Made by a program: the position numbers and the translations under genes | Notes under the pieces: generated by a model | What the model was told of the DNA's origin: nothing | The model's database searches: none | Seen by the model: only the letters and a program-made list of their open reading frames with translations | Assembly (NCBI RefSeq): GCF_030010235.1 | Contig: NZ_JASCRS010000003.1 | Coordinates: 62,001-126,000 of the forward strand | DNA from: Leucobacter sp. UT-8R-CII-1-4 | GTDB taxonomy: Bacteria > Actinomycetota > Actinomycetes > Actinomycetales > Microbacteriaceae | Length of the DNA stretch: 64,000 nucleotides | Direction: 5' to 3' | Part shown: positions 47,852-56,566 of the stretch, in pieces | Numbering within the stretch: position 1 is the first letter of the stretch | Layout: every line of letters begins with the position of its first letter

Positions 47852-49250
47852 CGGATTCACCGTTCTCAATGACGGTCCCACCGGAAATTCGTACCCGGTG
47901 CCAATCTCCCTCAGGAACGTCTTCCTCGACTGCAGCCGTCACAATGACCTGTTCAAACCTGGCGACCTCGGCCATCAAAGCATTTCGGCGTCGAACATCA
48001 AGTTCAGCAAAAACGTCATCGAGAATGATCACCGGATCTCCTGAGGGAAGCTCTTCCCTCAGGAGTGTCGCAACCGCAAGACGAAGTGATAACGCAAAAG
48101 ACCATGATTCACCGTGGCTCGCGTAACCCTTCACTGGCAAGTCGTTCAGCTTCAACAACAACTCGTCACGGTGCGGGCCGATAAGAGTCATGCCGCGATC
48201 AAACTCCTGCCTACGGACCAAAGAGAGGGCATTTCTGAAGTTTTCCTCAAGAGTTTCACGTGAAACATGAGAATTTAGAGCCGAACTCCCCTCCCCTTCT
48301 GGGCTTAGGATGCTTCTGGGAGAAGTCAACGGGTCTTTTTCTGAAGAATTTTCGCTAAAGCCTCCGTCTTGCGCGTTCAAGTTTCCACTGAACGCATTCT
48401 CCCGAGGGGATGGATTGCTCAATTCTGTCGGATCAGAGTACCCCGGACGCTCCTGCGCGTTTGCTTCATCAGAGAATCTTTGTTCTCTGGCGATCTCCGA
48501 AACGGTTTCCGGGTTTAATGTTTCACGTGAAACACCGTGTTTGGCGACGGTCTGGAATACGGATTCAATCAACTCCATCTCTGGTCGATGATCGTACTGG
48601 ACGATGGCCTCGTATCCTGCGCGTAGTGGTGACTGCAAAGATGCAAGCAACTCGCGTCGCTCGAGCATGATTCGAGATCCGAGCTCGACCAACTGCGTGT
48701 CCCAGAGATCGAGAGTTGCCTCAATTGTGCCGCGGCTTCCACCGTGCCGACTGGACTTCAATAAAGTGGTGCGTTGACGTACGACCCGCTCATAATCAGA
48801 AAGTACTCCGGCGAACACGGGATTTCGCGCAATGACCGCTTCATCTAGAAACTTCCTGCGAATTCCAGGGTCTCCCCTTACGAGAGAGAGATCCTCCGGG
48901 GCAAACAACACGCAACTAAACCAGCGAGTGAGTTCCCTTGGCTTGACTGCGTTCCTGTTGACTTGTGCACGATTCGCCTTGTCGCGATTAAGTTGCATCT
49001 CGAGCAGTACATCGCGTTCACCCACAGCAACTTTCATCCGCGCGACAGCTGAGTTCTCACCAGCTCGAATAAGTGCCGAATCAGAACTCACACGGTGGGA
49101 GTTCAATGAGGCGAAATATGAAATTGCCTCGACCAGGTTTGTCTTGCCCTGTCCATTTCGGCCGATCACCAGATTCGGACCGGGTGCGAATCCTACCTCC
49201 GCTGAGCGATAGTTGCGAAAATCACTGAGCGAGAGATGCGTGACACGCAT
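47844..49250 (-). CDS. recF: RecF recombination mediator with a parS-bearing internal insertion
   Basis: A 468-residue SMC-like ATPase that helps load RecA at gaps. Walker A is GRNGQGKTN (about 31-39), and the C-terminal Walker B is IILDDVFAELD. Mycobacterial RecF is about 385 residues; the extra length is a polar, low-complexity stretch at about 238-335, rich in Ser, Pro, Glu and Asn. Both ends of this stretch read VSRET, the translation of a parS site. The core lobes before and after look intact, so function is probably kept. dnaN lies 13 bp upstream. Confidence 0.93.
   Translation of the reverse strand: MRVTHLSLSDFRNYRSAEVGFAPGPNLVIGRNGQGKTNLVEAISYFASLNSHRVSSDSALIRAGENSAVARMKVAVGERDVLLEMQLNRDKANRAQVNRNAVKPRELTRWFSCVLFAPEDLSLVRGDPGIRRKFLDEAVIARNPVFAGVLSDYERVVRQRTTLLKSSRHGGSRGTIEATLDLWDTQLVELGSRIMLERRELLASLQSPLRAGYEAIVQYDHRPEMELIESVFQTVAKHGVSRETLNPETVSEIAREQRFSDEANAQERPGYSDPTELSNPSPRENAFSGNLNAQDGGFSENSSEKDPLTSPRSILSPEGEGSSALNSHVSRETLEENFRNALSLVRRQEFDRGMTLIGPHRDELLLKLNDLPVKGYASHGESWSFALSLRLAVATLLREELPSGDPVIILDDVFAELDVRRRNALMAEVARFEQVIVTAAVEEDVPEGDWHRVRISGGTVIENGESDG
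48252..48267. promoter_or_regulatory. parS site within recF (second)
   Basis: AGTTTCACGTGAAACA matches the 16-bp ParB site at 15 positions. It lies at the C-terminal edge of the RecF insertion, coding VSRET. It is about 9 kb from parB and 3 kb from oriC. Confidence 0.8.
48519..48534. promoter_or_regulatory. parS site within recF (first)
   Basis: TGTTTCACGTGAAACA is a perfect 16-bp ParB-binding site. It lies at the N-terminal edge of the RecF insertion, again coding VSRET. The centres of the two recF sites are 267 bp (89 codons) apart. Confidence 0.88.
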
Positions 49251-49263
49251 CGCTAACTCGTCC

Positions 49264-50406
49264 CTAACGAAGCAGCAGGTTTGGCTGCAAAAGGTAACGG
49301 AAGCTCTGCTGATCTACGTCGTCTTTGCTGCGCTGACTAGTGATGAGCACAGGACCAGGCTTGCTGGCGTTCTCGGTACGGGTAAAACCAATTCGAGTGT
49401 ACTCAGAGTGGGTCGACCGAAGTCCGTCAAGCAGGAACTGTGGCTTCAACGAGACAACCATTTCATCGCCAACCAGGTGCGCATCGACCGTTTCAACGGC
49501 CTGTGCAGTTTCACTACCAGCCGCTTCGAGAGTGACCTGACCCTCTGAGAACGAGAACCGCAGCGCGGCCTCGCGCTCCAGAACCAAGCCAACGCGACCA
49601 ACAGCCTCAACGAGATCGCTGGTATTCATCACGGCGTAGTTGTCGATATTTTCTGGGAAAAGACGCCCTACTGGTGGGTAATTACCCTTGATCAGGAGTG
49701 AAGTGACTGTCTTGTTGCCGCCGGTAAAGGCAATCAGCTCGCGTTCACCGTCTTTGATGATGGCAACCTGAACAGTTCCATTGCCTGCAAAAGTTTTGCC
49801 AGCTTCGATAACCACTTTGGCTGGCACAAGAGCAGATAGCTCAGCGCCACCGTCGAGTTGTTCCCAGTCAATGCGGCGAGTTGCAACGCGGTATCGGTCG
49901 GTAGCGGTGAGGGTCAACGCATTCTCGCTGACTTCGAACTGAACACCGGTGATGACAGGTGTGACGTCATCCTTTGAAGCTGCGAGAGAAACCTGAGCGA
50001 CAGCCTCGGCAAAGTCTTCAGCTGGAACAGCACCTGTCACGGTATCCACTCGTGGAACCTGTGGGTACTCTTCTACCGGCATTGCAGGCAAACTAAACGA
50101 TGCGGAACCACAACGTACTTGTACACGTGTGTCCACCAATGACACTTCTACATCAGAGTGCGGCAGGCGCGAAGCAATGTCACCAAGCAGACGTCCCGAA
50201 ACGAGTACACGTCCAGGCTCTGTGATGTCGGCTGTCACCGTAGTGCGTGCCGAAGTTTCGTAATCAAAAGACGAAATGGTGAGCTCACCATTTTCAACTT
50301 CGATAAGAGCGCCACTCAACAAAGGCTGGGTTGGTCGCTGCGGCAAAAGTTTTGCGGCGAACGAGACAGCCTCGCTGAACACGTCACGGTTGACGGTGAA
50401 ACGCAT
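49264..50406 (-). CDS. dnaN: DNA polymerase III beta sliding clamp
   Basis: A 380-residue ring subunit made of three clamp folds. It begins MRFTVNRDVFSEAVSFAAK and includes EYPQVPRVD and LIKGNYPPVGRLFP, which are typical clamp stretches. It tethers the replicative polymerase to DNA. A strong AGAAGGAGA ribosome site precedes the ATG. It follows oriC and leads the dnaN-recF-dciA-gyrB-gyrA run. Confidence 0.95.
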   Translation of the reverse strand: MRFTVNRDVFSEAVSFAAKLLPQRPTQPLLSGALIEVENGELTISSFDYETSARTTVTADITEPGRVLVSGRLLGDIASRLPHSDVEVSLVDTRVQVRCGSASFSLPAMPVEEYPQVPRVDTVTGAVPAEDFAEAVAQVSLAASKDDVTPVITGVQFEVSENALTLTATDRYRVATRRIDWEQLDGGAELSALVPAKVVIEAGKTFAGNGTVQVAIIKDGERELIAFTGGNKTVTSLLIKGNYPPVGRLFPENIDNYAVMNTSDLVEAVGRVGLVLEREAALRFSFSEGQVTLEAAGSETAQAVETVDAHLVGDEMVVSLKPQFLLDGLRSTHSEYTRIGFTRTENASKPGPVLITSQRSKDDVDQQSFRYLLQPNLLLR

Positions 50407-50542
50407 GGCATCTCCTTCTGGGTAAAAAACACATGCTTCTGCACAGCACGGTCGTCACACAATCTTTGCATACTCCGAGCCTCTGGCGAATGTTGTCATT
50501 CTCGGCGGGTCAAAATTCACCGGCAAAGCGTTATCGAGGGGC

Positions 50543-50807
50543 TCTAAGAAAAGTAAATAATTTGTTAATAGTAATAGGGGCTGTGGAAACTGTGGATAAC
50601 TCTGGCGATCTCAATCAGCTCAATGGAACTACAACGTTGTGACTTGTTGGTGAGCTCTGGATAACCTGGCATCCGCGGGATTACGCGAAAGTTGCGTACA
50701 CGTGCCTCCTCCACAGGGTGACAAGAATTCTCCACAACGACACGCAAGTTGTCCCCAGTTATTCACAAGCACCCCAACAACTGTGGATAACTATGGGCTG
50801 TGAATAA
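50543..50807. other. oriC: DnaA boxes and AT-rich unwinding region
   Basis: The 415-bp gap between dnaA and dnaN. Perfect boxes TGTGGATAA occur at 50591-50599 and 50782-50790. Near-boxes are TTCTCCACA (50728), TTGTCCCCA (50749), TTATTCACA (50759), TGTGAATAA (50799) and TCTGGATAA (50656). An AT-rich stretch at 50543-50576 beside the dnaN end is the likely unwinding element. This combination is the standard actinobacterial origin. Confidence 0.88.
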
Positions 50808-50821
50808 CAAAAATCCGCGAA

Positions 50822-52255
50822 TTATCGCGAACTTTTGATGAGAGAAGTGAGCTCAGCGACCTGGTTGAAGATGGAACGACGCTCGGCAATCAACTGAGTG
50901 ATCTTTTTGTGTGCATACATCACAGTGGTGTGATCTCGGCCACCAAAGAGCTGACCGATCTTCGGCAACGAGAGAGAAGTGAGCTCGCGGCAGAGATACA
51001 TTGCAATCTGGCGGGCCGTCGCAATTTGCTGAGCACGCGATGGCCCGTACAAATCGTCAAGGGCGAGATCAAAATACTCGGCCGTGCGACTAATGATGTC
51101 TGAAGGCTGCACATCGTTGTCCTCATCAAGAGTGATGAGATCTTTGAGCACCAAATGAGCAAGTGGGAGATCGATGTGTTGTTGGTTCAAGCTAGCAAAG
51201 GCGGTTACACGAATAAGTGCGCCCTCAAGCTCACGAATATTCGATGTGAACTTTGACGCAATGAATTCAAGTACCTGACGGTCGAGCTCAAGCTGCTCTC
51301 GCTCAGCCTTCTTCTGCAGGATTGCGATGCGAGTTTCGAGATCTGGGACTTGAATATCAGTCAAGAGACCCCACTCAAAGCGGGAAAGCATTCGTTCTTC
51401 GAAGCCGCGCAACTGTTTTGGCTGCACATCGCTTGTGATCACTACCTGTTTGTTGTGTCCGTGCAGCGTGTTGAAGGTATGGAAGAAAGCTTCTTGTGTC
51501 TCGGCTTTACCTTCGAGAAACTGAATGTCATCAACAAGCAGTACATCAATGCTGCGGTAACGAGCGTGGAATGCCGCGCCCTGGTTATTCGCAATTGAGT
51601 TAATGAAGTCGTTTGTGAAATCTTCAGAACTCACGTAGCGAACGCGAACTTCTGGGTAAAGCTCACGTGCGTAGTGCCCAATTGCGTGCAGCAAGTGCGT
51701 CTTGCCAAGACCAGAATCGCCATAGATAAACAGCGGGTTATACGCACGAGCAGGGGCTTCACCCACAGCGACCGCAGCGGCGTGAGCAAAACGGTTTGAT
51801 TGACCGATCACAAATGTGTCGAAGTGGTACTTCGGGTTTAGTCGGCTATCTACTGTTTCAGCAGCACCGTGCCGAGCCATCGGTTCATTAAGCGGACGAT
51901 GCGTTTCGCTTACGGTGAAAGAGCTCGACTCGGCGATCGACTGCTTCGGTGAGGGTACCTCTTCCGGTTCAGGATCAATCGCGGGCTGTGCGTCAGGATC
52001 GACGACAACCACAAAACTCTCAATACCGGCCGCTTCTGGGATAGAAGCAATCGCGCTCATAATCGCAGGGCGAAGTTTATTCTCGAGAAGTTTGAGAGTG
52101 AAGTCGTGTTGAACGGCGAGGTAGAGCATCCCGGCGCCGACGCCGCGAGGCACCGCGAGCGCCAATTGTGCACCAACGGCAGGTCCGACCGAGGGGTCGC
52201 CCATCACTGAATGGGTCACCTGCGCCCAAACGCGCATTACCTCTTCTTCAGTCAT
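50822..52255 (-). CDS. dnaA: chromosomal replication initiator DnaA
   Basis: A 477-residue initiator. Domain I covers about 1-85, a variable acidic linker about 90-140, the AAA+ domain about 145-360 ([11 protein letters not shown]alker [10 protein letters not shown] Walker B), and domain IV ends with [15 protein letters not shown], the box-binding signature. The start is ATG 52255 with GAGGAAAC upstream; an in-frame start at 52297 would include a DnaA-box region. It opens oriC. Confidence 0.95.
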   Translation of the reverse strand: MTEEEVMRVWAQVTHSVMGDPSVGPAVGAQLALAVPRGVGAGMLYLAVQHDFTLKLLENKLRPAIMSAIASIPEAAGIESFVVVVDPDAQPAIDPEPEEVPSPKQSIAESSSFTVSETHRPLNEPMARHGAAETVDSRLNPKYHFDTFVIGQSNRFAHAAAVAVGEAPARAYNPLFIYGDSGLGKTHLLHAIGHYARELYPEVRVRYVSSEDFTNDFINSIANNQGAAFHARYRSIDVLLVDDIQFLEGKAETQEAFFHTFNTLHGHNKQVVITSDVQPKQLRGFEERMLSRFEWGLLTDIQVPDLETRIAILQKKAEREQLELDRQVLEFIASKFTSNIRELEGALIRVTAFASLNQQHIDLPLAHLVLKDLITLDEDNDVQPSDIISRTAEYFDLALDDLYGPSRAQQIATARQIAMYLCRELTSLSLPKIGQLFGGRDHTTVMYAHKKITQLIAERRSIFNQVAELTSLIKSSR

Positions 52256-52278
52256 GTTTCCTCGGCTAGCGTGGCAAG

Positions 52279-52444
52279 ATATCCACAGGTTTCCCACAGA
52301 GCTTCACACAAGAAGCTCAGATGGACGAATGCACGTAAACTCTATGTAAAACCGTGCATCGCAAACGTCTCCGTTCACGCTAGTCACAGATTTGTCCACA
52401 GGCAAGTCGAAAACGATTTTGATAGTTATCAACACGCCGAACTG
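52279..52444. promoter_or_regulatory. DnaA boxes in the dnaA-rpmH gap
   Basis: The 351-bp gap has TTGTCCACA (52392-52400, a perfect actinobacterial box), ATATCCACA (52279-52287), TTATCAACA (52436-52444) and weaker TTTCCCACA (52290). It probably serves dnaA autoregulation and may form a second half of the origin. No gene is seen in this gap. Confidence 0.6.
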
Positions 52445-52497
52445 AATGCTCAGAGCGAACGTTTTGAGGGTGATAATTTCGCGCACCTACGCGCGCT

Positions 52498-52527
52498 TTG
52501 ACTTAGGCATGGTGTAGGGCGTAGACT
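52498..52527 (+). promoter_or_regulatory. rpmH promoter
   Basis: TTGACT (52498-52503) and TAGACT (52522-52527) are 18 bp apart and 80 bp before the rpmH ATG. This would drive the rpmH-rnpA-yidD-yidC run. Confidence 0.6.
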
Positions 52528-52606
52528 TATTCACTTGTATGGGCGCATATGCGTTCCCATTGCCGACTTTTCGGTGCCACAGGCACAGATTTCCACGGAG
52601 TTTTTC

Positions 52607-52744
52607 ATGAGCAAGCGTACTTTCCAGCCAAATAACCGCCGCCGCGCCAAGGTGCACGGCTTCCGCGCCCGTATGCGTACCCGCGCAGGCCGCGCGATCG
52701 TTACCGCTCGTCGCGGTAAGGGCCGCTCGAAGCTCACTGCTTAA
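52607..52744 (+). CDS. rpmH: 50S ribosomal protein bL34
   Basis: A 45-residue, very basic ribosomal protein beginning [15 protein letters not shown] and ending KGRSKLTA, the full bL34 pattern. The ATG has a GGAG ribosome site; an in-frame upstream ATG at 52535 would add 24 residues not found in the family. Adjacent to dnaA as in nearly all bacteria. Confidence 0.96.
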   Translation: MSKRTFQPNNRRRAKVHGFRARMRTRAGRAIVTARRGKGRSKLTA

Positions 52745-52764
52745 TACTTTTCTCTGCGGCGACT

Positions 52765-53121
52765 ATGCCAGCCAAGCATCACCGAGTTACTCGGGGCGAT
52801 GACTACCGACATATCGTGCGCAAGGGCAACCGCGTGGGAGGTGCGAATTGCATCACCCACGCGGTTTTGTATGTCGACGAGGATCGGCCGGCCCGTTTTG
52901 GCTTTATTGCCTCAAAGGCAGTGGGTAATGCGGTGACCCGAAACCTTGTTCGCCGGCGCTTAAAATCGATTGTGGAGAAGCGCCTCGCGAAAGGCTTCGT
53001 CGGTGCAGATGTAGTTTTTCGCGTGTTGCCTCATGCAGCAACAGTTTCTTTCGATCAATTGCAGCTTGAAATAAACCGTGCCCTCGATCGTGTAGAACGA
53101 ATGCGAGCCGAGCAGTCGTGA
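52765..53121 (+). CDS. rnpA: ribonuclease P protein component
   Basis: A 118-residue basic protein that binds RNase P RNA for tRNA 5' processing. The RNR motif region is GNAVTRNLVRRRLK; FGFIASKAVG precedes it. It follows rpmH by 20 bp and shares its transcript. The stop overlaps the yidD start as TGATG. The RNase P RNA gene is not in the window. Confidence 0.94.
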   Translation: MPAKHHRVTRGDDYRHIVRKGNRVGGANCITHAVLYVDEDRPARFGFIASKAVGNAVTRNLVRRRLKSIVEKRLAKGFVGADVVFRVLPHAATVSFDQLQLEINRALDRVERMRAEQS

Positions 53122-53429
53122 TGCTCCGAGTTGCGCAAGAGATCTGGCTGTTTCCGCGAAATGCGGCAATTGCCTTCATGATTGCGTACCGAAAGTTCGT
53201 CTCTCCGCTCTACGGACAAGTCTGCAGGTACTATCCCAGCTGTTCGCGATACGCTTTGGAAGTATTTCAGCGTCAAGGATTTACAGTGGGGGTGCTCCTC
53301 ACTGTGTGGCGTCTTTTGCGCTGCAACCCGTTTTCGCCAGGGGGCATTGATGATCCCCCGGAGCGAAAACAGCCAAGTTTCTCAATAAATGCACGCGGAT
53401 TCGTTCGCCCCAACACACGAAAGGCCTGA
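53121..53429 (+). CDS. yidD: YidD membrane protein insertion efficiency factor
   Basis: A 102-residue protein with the Cys-rich YidD pattern: YRKFVSPLYGQVCRYYPSCS, then RLLRCNPFSPGGIDDPP. It has an amphipathic membrane-associated N-terminus and helps YidC/Sec insertion. The ATG overlaps the rnpA stop by one base; a GTG one codon earlier is an alternative. It lies 5 bp before yidC. Confidence 0.93.
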   Translation: MLRVAQEIWLFPRNAAIAFMIAYRKFVSPLYGQVCRYYPSCSRYALEVFQRQGFTVGVLLTVWRLLRCNPFSPGGIDDPPERKQPSFSINARGFVRPNTRKA

Positions 53430-53434
53430 TTACG

Positions 53435-54382
53435 GTGGATTTCATTGAAACACTGTTGTGGCCCCTGCGCTGGCTCGTAGAGCTGGTGCTGATGCTCTGG
53501 CACCAGCTTTTCACTTGGATTGGATTGGACCCAGCCTCTGGCGCGGCGTGGGTACTGTCGATTCTCGGTCTTGTGATTGTGGTGCGTTCGGCGCTGATCC
53601 CCGTCACTGTGAAGCAGATTAAGTCTCAGCGACGCATGATGGATCTTGCTCCTGAGATGAAAAAGATCCAGGCCAAGTACAAGGGCAAGAACGATCAGTT
53701 CTCACGTGAGGCAATGAGCCGTGAGACGATGGCGCTCTACAAGAAGCACGGTACAAACCCCTTCGCTTCGTGCCTGCCAATTCTGCTGCAGATGCCAGTC
53801 TTCTTCTCGCTCTTTTATGTGCTCCGCCATGCTGCGGAACGCAAGCCAGGTATTGGCTTCATGGGGCAAGATCTCACCGATAGCTTCTACGAGGCTTCGA
53901 TCTTTGGCGCTCCCCTACGTATGACCTTCACCCAGGGTTGGGAATCAGGCAACTGGGTCGTCGTCGTGCTGCTTGGCACCATCATGGTGCTCATGATCGC
54001 GTCGCAGTTCTTCACTCAGCTGCAGATCATGTCGAAGAACGTCAGTGATGAGACCAAGGCTTCGCCGATGTACCGCCAGCAGAAGATCATGCTGTACATC
54101 ATTCCGTTCGCATTCTTGTTCTCGGGTGTTGCCTTCCCTCTCGCGCTTAACATTTACTGGTTCACCTCGAACTTGTGGACCATGGGCCAGCAGTTCATCG
54201 TTATTCAGAACATGCCAACTCCAGGTAGCGAGGCATGGCGCAATCGCCAGGCTCGTCTGAAGGCCAAAGGCAAGCTGACCGACGAAGAGGTCGCTGAGAT
54301 CGATCGAATTGAGGGTGTTGCACCTTCACAGGGACAACGCCAGCAGCCGGTGAGCTCTAAGCGCGCCAAGAAGAAGAAGTGA
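53435..54382 (+). CDS. yidC: YidC/Oxa1 membrane protein insertase
   Basis: A 315-residue insertase with five membrane segments, without the large periplasmic domain of Gram-negative YidC. VRSALIPVTVKQIKSQRRMM begins the Oxa1 core; the conserved Arg-containing hydrophilic groove and NPFASCLPILLQMPVFFSLF follow. The C-terminal tail is basic (SKRAKKKK), as expected for ribosome contact. The GTG start is 5 bp after yidD. jag overlaps its stop. Confidence 0.94.
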   Translation: MDFIETLLWPLRWLVELVLMLWHQLFTWIGLDPASGAAWVLSILGLVIVVRSALIPVTVKQIKSQRRMMDLAPEMKKIQAKYKGKNDQFSREAMSRETMALYKKHGTNPFASCLPILLQMPVFFSLFYVLRHAAERKPGIGFMGQDLTDSFYEASIFGAPLRMTFTQGWESGNWVVVVLLGTIMVLMIASQFFTQLQIMSKNVSDETKASPMYRQQKIMLYIIPFAFLFSGVAFPLALNIYWFTSNLWTMGQQFIVIQNMPTPGSEAWRNRQARLKAKGKLTDEEVAEIDRIEGVAPSQGQRQQPVSSKRAKKKK

Positions 54383-54891
54383 CGGTAATGACAATGAGTG
54401 AAGATCAGCTGAACGAGTCAGCAGAATCGGCAACCACCGCTGACCTTGAAACAGAGGGCGACCTTGCCGCCGACTACATTGAGGGCTTGCTTGATCTCGC
54501 AGATCTCGATGGCGATCTCGACATGTCAGTTGCAAGTGGCCGTGCCTACCTTTCGGTAACCGGTGGTGGCGAAGACCTCGACCGCTTGGCGATGCCAGAG
54601 ACTGTTCAGGCATTGCAGGATCTCACCCGCATTGCTGTGCAGAATCAGACCGGACGTTTTTCACGTCTCATTCTTGATATCGGTGGATCGCGCGACGCCC
54701 GCGCAATCGAACTGCGTGGCCTCGTCGACGCAGCAATCGCGCAGATCGCTGCCGGACGCGCTGAAGTTGAGCTTGAGCCGATGTCATCGTACGAGCGCAA
54801 GCTGGTGCATGACATTGTTGCTGAGCTGGATCACCACAGCGAATCACGTGGTGAAGGCCGCGACCGTCGACTGGTCGTTACTTCAGCTTAA
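54379..54891 (+). CDS. jag: Jag/KhpB: KH-R3H RNA-binding protein
   Basis: A 170-residue protein with an acidic N-terminal 45 residues, a KH domain and a C-terminal R3H domain (SSYERKLVHDIVAELDH, then SRGEGRDRRLVV). It binds RNA and affects cell division and wall synthesis in Gram-positives. The GTG at 54379 overlaps the yidC stop; an ATG at 54394 is also possible. A palindrome with a parS lies just downstream. Confidence 0.92.
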   Translation: MTVMTMSEDQLNESAESATTADLETEGDLAADYIEGLLDLADLDGDLDMSVASGRAYLSVTGGGEDLDRLAMPETVQALQDLTRIAVQNQTGRFSRLILDIGGSRDARAIELRGLVDAAIAQIAAGRAEVELEPMSSYERKLVHDIVAELDHHSESRGEGRDRRLVVTSA

Positions 54892-54898
54892 TTTATTG

Positions 54899-54940
54899 AC
54901 GAATGGGCCCGAGTTTCACGTGAAACACGGGCCCATTCGT
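54899..54940. promoter_or_regulatory. parS site inside a 42-bp palindrome
   Basis: ACGAATGGGCCCG (54899-54911) and its perfect complement (54928-54940) flank AGTTTCACGTGAAACA (54912-54927), itself a palindrome matching the ParB site at 15 of 16 bases. It lies in the jag-rsmG gap, 724 bp before parA. As RNA it forms a very stable hairpin but is not followed by a T run on either strand. Confidence 0.85.
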
Positions 54941-54983
54941 GGCATAACACGAGGGCAAGATACTGCCAAGAAACCGAGGAGAA

Positions 54984-55625
54984 ATGACCGACACCGAGAT
55001 CGTCGTCGAAACTGAGCCGGCCGCTGCCGCTCAAATCGCAGGAGATCGACTAGAGGTGTTGCGGGCATTTGCAAGCAATCTCGCTCAGCGCGGCGAACCG
55101 CTTGGTTTGATCGGTCCGCTTGAACCACCGCGTCTGTGGACCAGGCACATTTTAAACAGCGCGATCCTCGCTCCCCTTGTAAAAGAAGGAGCGAAAGTTG
55201 CAGACATTGGCACCGGCGGCGGCATGCCGGGTCTGGTACTCGCAATTGTGCGACCAGATGCACAGTTCAAGCTGATCGAGCCGATGGAACGACGTTGTGC
55301 TTGGCTCAACGAGCAGGTTGAGCGCCTTGGGCTTGAAAATGTTGAAGTTAAGCGAGGCCGCGCCGAAGAGTTCCACGATGCATTTGAAGTTGACCAGGTG
55401 ACAGCTCGCGCTGTTACCGCACTGCGTAAGCTGGTGCCGCTTGCCGCTCCCCTGCTCAGGGATGGTGGAGAACTGCTTCTCCTCAAGGGTGATTCAGTGC
55501 AGAATGAGATTGATGCTGCTGAGAAGATCATGCGCAAGTTCAAGGTGCATGACATGAGTATTGAACTTCTCGGCGAAGGACTCCTCGCTGAGACGACTAG
55601 AGTATTTAGGGCGCAGGTGAGGTGA
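54984..55625 (+). CDS. rsmG: 16S rRNA (guanine-N7) methyltransferase RsmG
   Basis: A 213-residue SAM-dependent enzyme that methylates a G in the 530 loop of 16S rRNA. VADIGTGGGMPGLVLAI is motif I; RLWTRHILNS and KLIEPMERR follow, and RAVTALRKLVPL is typical. The ATG has a GAGGAGA ribosome site. Loss of this gene in other bacteria gives low-level streptomycin resistance; the sequence here looks intact. Confidence 0.94.
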   Translation: MTDTEIVVETEPAAAAQIAGDRLEVLRAFASNLAQRGEPLGLIGPLEPPRLWTRHILNSAILAPLVKEGAKVADIGTGGGMPGLVLAIVRPDAQFKLIEPMERRCAWLNEQVERLGLENVEVKRGRAEEFHDAFEVDQVTARAVTALRKLVPLAAPLLRDGGELLLLKGDSVQNEIDAAEKIMRKFKVHDMSIELLGEGLLAETTRVFRAQVR

Positions 55626-55663
55626 ACCTCCCGCGCAAAAACTGCTGCACGACTGAGGACTAA

Positions 55664-56563
55664 ATGACCGATACCGAGAACGCGCTGGTGGGTAACCACC
55701 TAGTCGACAAGGTTCGCCGACGCCGTGCGCTTGAGGCGAATGCCTCGCCACTGCCGGATCACACTCGGGTAATTACCGTGTCGAACCAAAAGGGTGGCGT
55801 GGGCAAGACCACCACCACGGTGAATTTGGCCTCGGCGCTCGCAAGGCGCGGCGCCAATGTGCTCGTGATTGATCTCGACCCGCAGGGCAACGCCTCAACC
55901 GCTCTCGGAGTTGCGCATCGACCAGAGATCACCAGCGTCTACGAGGTGCTTCTTGGTGATCACACCATGGAAGAAGCGATGCAGCAAAGCACAGATCACG
56001 AAAATCTGTACTGCGTTCCCTCGACTATCAATCTTGCCGGGGCCGAGATCGAACTGGTCTCGCTCGTGGCCCGTGAGCAGCGACTTCGTACGGCACTCGA
56101 GACTTTCCTCAAAGAATCTGATCGTAAATTCCACTACGTATTTATCGATTGCCCTCCGTCACTCGGACTTCTTACGGTCAATGCTTTTGTTGCTGCCCAA
56201 GAGGTATTGATCCCTATTCAGTGCGAGTACTACGCGCTTGAGGGTTTGAGTCAGTTGCTCAGCAACATTCAGTTGATTCAAAAGCACCTGAATCCGCAGC
56301 TCAAGGTGTCGACGATTCTGCTCACTATGTACGATGCGCGAACCAACCTCGCGCATGAGGTTGCAGCTGAGGTGCGCGAGCACTTCCCCACCGAAACGCT
56401 TCGTGCTGTGATCCCTCGTTCTGTTCGAGTGTCAGAAGCACCAAGTTACGGGCAAACCGTACACGCATATGATGCCGCCTCGATCGGCGCACTCGCTTAT
56501 CTTGAAGCCGCAGCTGAGATTGCCTTGCGCGGCAAAAGCAACACCACAAACGAAGGAGCCTAA
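55664..56563 (+). CDS. parA: chromosome-partitioning ATPase ParA (Soj)
   Basis: A 299-residue deviant Walker ATPase. KGGVGKTTTTVNLA is the Walker A with signature Lys; DLDPQGNAS and FIDCPPSLGLL follow. It binds DNA non-specifically and moves ParB-parS complexes. The ATG is 38 bp after rsmG, and the parB start is 3 bp after its stop. It works with parS sites at 46.7, 48.3, 48.5 and 54.9 kb. Confidence 0.95.
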   Translation: MTDTENALVGNHLVDKVRRRRALEANASPLPDHTRVITVSNQKGGVGKTTTTVNLASALARRGANVLVIDLDPQGNASTALGVAHRPEITSVYEVLLGDHTMEEAMQQSTDHENLYCVPSTINLAGAEIELVSLVAREQRLRTALETFLKESDRKFHYVFIDCPPSLGLLTVNAFVAAQEVLIPIQCEYYALEGLSQLLSNIQLIQKHLNPQLKVSTILLTMYDARTNLAHEVAAEVREHFPTETLRAVIPRSVRVSEAPSYGQTVHAYDAASIGALAYLEAAAEIALRGKSNTTNEGA

Positions 56564-56566
56564 GAG

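Noticed and set aside
53698..53716. TTCTCACGTGAGGC in yidC, resembling parS
   Set aside because: Several mismatches in both arms; just a CACGTG core within conserved codons.
54984..55680. rsmG and parA proteins both begin MTDTE
   Set aside because: A short coincidence at the start codon regions; no wider duplication is visible.
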